A stretch of 64,000 bases of DNA, taken from Paenibacillus barengoltzii NBRC 101215 (GTDB lineage Bacteria; Bacillota; Bacilli; Paenibacillales; Paenibacillaceae). Position numbers and translations under genes: made by a program. This document shows, in pieces, positions 61,094-64,000 of the stretch (its first letter is position 1; the number at the start of each line of letters is the position of its first letter). Below the pieces are notes generated by a model. That model did not search any database, was not told the DNA's origin, and saw only the letters and a list, made by a program, of their open reading frames with translations. The DNA is taken from assembly GCF_004000745.1 (NCBI RefSeq), contig NZ_BILV01000001.1, forward strand, positions 124,001-188,000, written 5' to 3'.

Positions 61094-62614
61094 TCAATTC
61101 TTCTCTATCAACTTCCTGCGAAGTCGGACAATATAAAACCCATCTGAGTGAGCGTCCTGCGGCAAAATCTGCAGGCCAGCCTCGACTCGCCCAGCGGCAG
61201 CTGCCAAAGCACCACGTTCCTCCCAGCTGATCAGCTCATCCGCCAGCTCGAATTCCGGATGGCGGCTCAGGAAGGAGGCAACCATCTCGGCATTTTCGCG
61301 CGGCTCAATCGTGCAAGTGCTGTAGACCAGCAAGCCGCCCGGCTTGAGCAGCCCGCTCACCGAATCGAGCAGTGCATTCTGGATGCCGGTAATCTCCGTG
61401 ATGTCCTCCGGCGTCTTCGCCCACTTCAAATCCGGCTTGCGGCGAATCACGCCAAGTCCGGAACAAGGAGCGTCCAGCAATATTCGGTCGAAGGAAGCGG
61501 CCTCCAGCCGCTCCGCGAGCTTCAGAGCGTCGCCTGACAACGTATCGACGTTGTCCAGCCCCAGCCGCTTGGCATGGTCCTCGATCAGCTTCGCCTTGTG
61601 CGGATGGATGTCGTTCGCCAGCACCCGGCCGCGGCCTTTCATGATCTCAGCGATATGGCATGTCTTGCCGCCAGGCGCAGCGCAGCAGTCCAGTACATTC
61701 ATCCCTGGCTGCGGATCCAACGCTTCGGCAACCAGCATGGAGCTTTCGTCTTGAACGGAAATCAAGCCTTCCCGGTACCAGAAGGTCAGCGCCATATTGC
61801 CGCCGCTGTGAACAACGATGCCGTCCGGGGAGATCGGCGAGGCCGAGGCTCGCAACCCTTGCTCCTCCATGAGGCGCAACACCTCGTCCCGACTCGCTCT
61901 CGTGCGATTAACCCGAACGCTGACCGAAGGCGGCTCATTGTTGGCACGGCAGATCGCCTCTGCGGCAGATTCGCCGTATTGCCGGATCCAGAGCGCCACC
62001 ATCCATTCCGGGTGCGAATGCTCCAGGGCAATGCGCTGCACAGGGGCCAGTCCCTCCGGTAAATGCAACTCCTCTTTGCGGCGCAGCACGTTGCGAAGCA
62101 CGCCGTTCACCATGCCGGATATCCCCTGATGCCCCTTGCGTTTCGCCAGGTTCACCGCTTCGTTCACAGCGGCATGCGGAGGGATCCTGTCCAGATATTG
62201 CAGCTGATAGAAGCTAAGTCGAAGCAGATTACGCACCCAAGGCGCTAATTTTGCGAGCCCCTTCGTCACAAACTGTTCGAGAAAATAATCGATCGTGTTC
62301 AACCGCTGTATGGTGCCGTAGACGAGCTCGGTAGCCAGGCCTGCGTCCGGCCCGGTTAATCCGGACCTTTGCAGCGCTCCATTCAGCAGTAAATTGCTGT
62401 AGGCTCCTTCCTGCTCAACGGCGGTCAGCACCTCAAGCGCTACGCTGCGGGCCGATGCAGCCGTCTGATTTCGGCCGCCCCCGCGGGATGAAGGCGTGCC
62501 AGACGGCTTATTTACTCCCCCGCTGCGGCTGGCTTGTCCAGCTGTTTTCGCGCCGGTTCCAGGTCCTTTGCCACCGCCCGAGCCTGAACCCGGCCGCTTT
62601 TCGGTGCCGCTCAT
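61094..62614 (-). CDS. rsmB: 16S rRNA m5C967 methyltransferase
   Basis: SAM-dependent rRNA methyltransferase, 506 residues. The NusB-like RNA-binding domain spans about 55-190. The catalytic domain has DCCAAPGGKTCHIAE, LDAPCSGLGVIRRKPD and the catalytic YSTCTIEPRENAEM. The first 50 residues are a Gly/Ser/Thr/Arg-rich low-complexity tail not seen in typical homologues of about 450. Its ATG overlaps the fmt stop as ATGA. Confidence 0.95.
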   Translation of the reverse strand: MSGTEKRPGSGSGGGKGPGTGAKTAGQASRSGGVNKPSGTPSSRGGGRNQTAASARSVALEVLTAVEQEGAYSNLLLNGALQRSGLTGPDAGLATELVYGTIQRLNTIDYFLEQFVTKGLAKLAPWVRNLLRLSFYQLQYLDRIPPHAAVNEAVNLAKRKGHQGISGMVNGVLRNVLRRKEELHLPEGLAPVQRIALEHSHPEWMVALWIRQYGESAAEAICRANNEPPSVSVRVNRTRASRDEVLRLMEEQGLRASASPISPDGIVVHSGGNMALTFWYREGLISVQDESSMLVAEALDPQPGMNVLDCCAAPGGKTCHIAEIMKGRGRVLANDIHPHKAKLIEDHAKRLGLDNVDTLSGDALKLAERLEAASFDRILLDAPCSGLGVIRRKPDLKWAKTPEDITEITGIQNALLDSVSGLLKPGGLLVYSTCTIEPRENAEMVASFLSRHPEFELADELISWEERGALAAAAGRVEAGLQILPQDAHSDGFYIVRLRRKLIEKN

Positions 62615-63564
62615 GACAAGACCGTCCCAACTTGCATTACGCCGCCGCGAATGAAATCGCCGGCCTCCATCGCCTTCTTACCAGCGGGCTGCACCCGGGT
62701 CAGCCATACCGCGCCGTCCCCGGTTTTCACTTTGATGCCCTGCGCCGATAGCTCCAGCACCGTCCCCGGCGCGGGTTCAGATGCCTTACCATTCGCAGAG
62801 GCACCTGTCTCCGCAGGTTTGGCCACCGCCCAAACCTTAAAGACCTCGCCGTTCCAGGTTGTAAACCCGCCGGCAAAAGGCACCAGTCCCCGCACGCGAT
62901 CATAAATTTGCCGCGAGGTCGCGCTCCAATCGATGCGCTCATCCTCCCGCGTCAAATTTGGTGCATAGGTCGCTTCCGCATCGTTCTGCGGAATCCGGTC
63001 TGCCTTGCCGTCAAGGATCAACGGCAGCTGCTCCAGCAGCAGTCGTGCCCCGGCTTCGCTCAGCTTCTCGAACAACGTCCCCGACGTATCCTCATCGTCG
63101 ATCGGCACCACCGTCTTGGCGATCATATCGCCGGTATCAAGCCCCTCAGCCATGTACATCAGGGTGATGCCCGTTTCTTTCTCGCCGTTAATAATCGCCC
63201 GCTGGATCGGCGCTCCGCCGCGGTATTTCGGCAGCAGCGAGCCGTGTACGTTCAGGCAGCCGTACTTCGGCAGATCGAGCACGCCCTTCGGCAAAATTTG
63301 ACCGTACGCTGCAGTGACGATCAAGTCAGGCTGCAAAGCGGCGACCTCCGCCACCGCCTCCGGCGCACGCATCCGCGTCGGCTGCAGCACCGGAAGCCCA
63401 TGACGCAAAGCGGCTTCCTTGACCGGCGTTGGCGTCAGCACTTTTTTGCGCCCCTGCGGCCGATCCGGCTGCGTGACCACGCCTACGACGTTGTATCCTT
63501 CGCGCAGCAGTCCTTCCAGCGAAGGCACCGCAAACGCCGGCGTCCCCATAAATACGATATTCAT
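62611..63564 (-). CDS. fmt: Methionyl-tRNA formyltransferase
   Basis: Formylates initiator Met-tRNA, 317 residues. MNIVFMGTPAFAVPSLEGLL opens the protein; LNVHGSLLPKYRGGAPIQ near 105 holds the catalytic Asn and His; the C-terminal OB-like domain starts near 205. ATG 63564 is fixed by family alignment and GAAGGAGTG upstream. It lies ten bases after def, the usual pair. Confidence 0.96.
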   Translation of the reverse strand: MNIVFMGTPAFAVPSLEGLLREGYNVVGVVTQPDRPQGRKKVLTPTPVKEAALRHGLPVLQPTRMRAPEAVAEVAALQPDLIVTAAYGQILPKGVLDLPKYGCLNVHGSLLPKYRGGAPIQRAIINGEKETGITLMYMAEGLDTGDMIAKTVVPIDDEDTSGTLFEKLSEAGARLLLEQLPLILDGKADRIPQNDAEATYAPNLTREDERIDWSATSRQIYDRVRGLVPFAGGFTTWNGEVFKVWAVAKPAETGASANGKASEPAPGTVLELSAQGIKVKTGDGAVWLTRVQPAGKKAMEAGDFIRGGVMQVGTVLS

Positions 63565-63574
63565 CGGGCGCTGT

Positions 63575-64000
63575 TCACTCCTTCTCTTCACCCTCAGGGG
63601 TAATTTCGTACACTCTTTCCGCAATGTCCGTATACAATACACCATTGAGATGGTCGATTTCATGCTGGAACGCGCGCGCTAGCAGATCGGAGCCCGTATA
63701 AGTCACTTCATTGCCGTTGCGGTCCAGTCCCTTCACGGTAACGGTCATAGCACGGCGAACATCCCCGCGATATCCCGGAATACTGAGGCAGCCTTCCGGC
63801 CCGAATTGCTCACCTTCCTTGGACACGATCTCGGGATTGATCAACTCAATCAGTCCGTGCTCATCGCCGACATCAACCACGATCACCCGCTTGAGGATGC
63901 CGATTTGCGGCGCAGCCAGACCTACGCCCTCCGCGTCATACATCGTATCCGCCATATCCGTCAACAGTTTTTGAATATTCGGCGTAATCTTCTTCACTTC
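63575..64000 (-). CDS. def: Peptide deformylase, N-terminus outside window
   Basis: Iron or zinc hydrolase that removes the N-formyl group from new proteins. The frame is open to the window edge, with about 141 residues visible. The three family motifs are present: [18 protein letters not shown] and [11 protein letters not shown], giving the metal ligands Cys, His and His. About 20 N-terminal residues are missing compared with homologues. It pairs with fmt. Confidence 0.95.
   Translation of the reverse strand, partial: EVKKITPNIQKLLTDMADTMYDAEGVGLAAPQIGILKRVIVVDVGDEHGLIELINPEIVSKEGEQFGPEGCLSIPGYRGDVRRAMTVTVKGLDRNGNEVTYTGSDLLARAFQHEIDHLNGVLYTDIAERVYEITPEGEEKE

Noticed and set aside
1-64000. 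Prophage, transposase, CRISPR array or tRNA genes
   Set aside because: None was recognised. The uvrX-yolD pair is known from phage SPbeta but no phage structural genes are nearby.

Overview
The window reads as chromosomal DNA of a Gram-positive, endospore-forming, facultatively anaerobic bacterium, most probably Paenibacillus or a close relative. The evidence is strong AGGAGG ribosome-binding sites, the sporulation genes spoVM and spoVIF, a YloU/FakA/RecG/SpoVM/Rpe/RsgA/PrkC/Stp/RlmN/RsmB/Fmt/Def gene order typical of Bacillales, a Bacillus-type Fnr with its Fe-S cysteines at the C-terminus, Bacillus-type LexA boxes and a yybP-ykoY manganese riboswitch. No rRNA, tRNA, CRISPR array, phage or insertion sequence was seen.

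Layout. 1-4.6 kb: carbohydrate ABC importer (lipoprotein, two permeases) beside a YesM-type sensor kinase cut by the window edge. 4.8-15 kb: anaerobic block with pflBA, adhE, fnr and nirBD. Three promoters here, and a fourth before the flavohemoglobin gene at 26.8 kb, have a TGTGA-N6-TCACA box 21-22 bp upstream of a TATGAT or TATACT -10, which places the box close to -41.5. 15-17 kb: a lipoprotein, a minimal thioredoxin-reductase-like flavoprotein and its HxlR regulator. 17.3-22.2 kb: two oxidoreductase/isomerase pairs in one operon, divergent from an AraC regulator. 22.2-28.6 kb: TerC under a Mn riboswitch, MsrAB, a CGNR protein, DinB, YitT with an unusual leader, Hmp and a small Crp/Fnr protein. 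28.7-36.5 kb: six-gene operon that looks like a synthase-dependent exopolysaccharide system with a degenerate GGDEF-receiver protein. 36.5-37.4 kb: gene-poor DNA. 37.4-40.8 kb: arsenic island (ArsM and MarR facing ArsR, ACR3 and ArsC). 40.8-43.3 kb: LexA-controlled four-gene cassette (two paralogous unknown proteins, Y-family polymerase, YolD) in which every junction is an ATGA overlap. 43.4-48.9 kb: Map with a TetR regulator, SpoVIF, and the MurNAc genes murQ-murP-murR with two operator-like repeats. 49.1-64 kb: housekeeping block from recG to def, with a repeat cluster downstream of degV.

The parts most worth following up are the exopolysaccharide operon with its non-phosphorylatable receiver, the SOS cassette with its duplicated unknown gene, the interleaved oxidoreductase/isomerase operon, the YitT leader with mutually exclusive pairings, the arsenic-linked cysteine-rich MarR with matching operators, and the four-promoter Fnr regulon. 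All calls come from reading the sequence. No database search or folding program was run.
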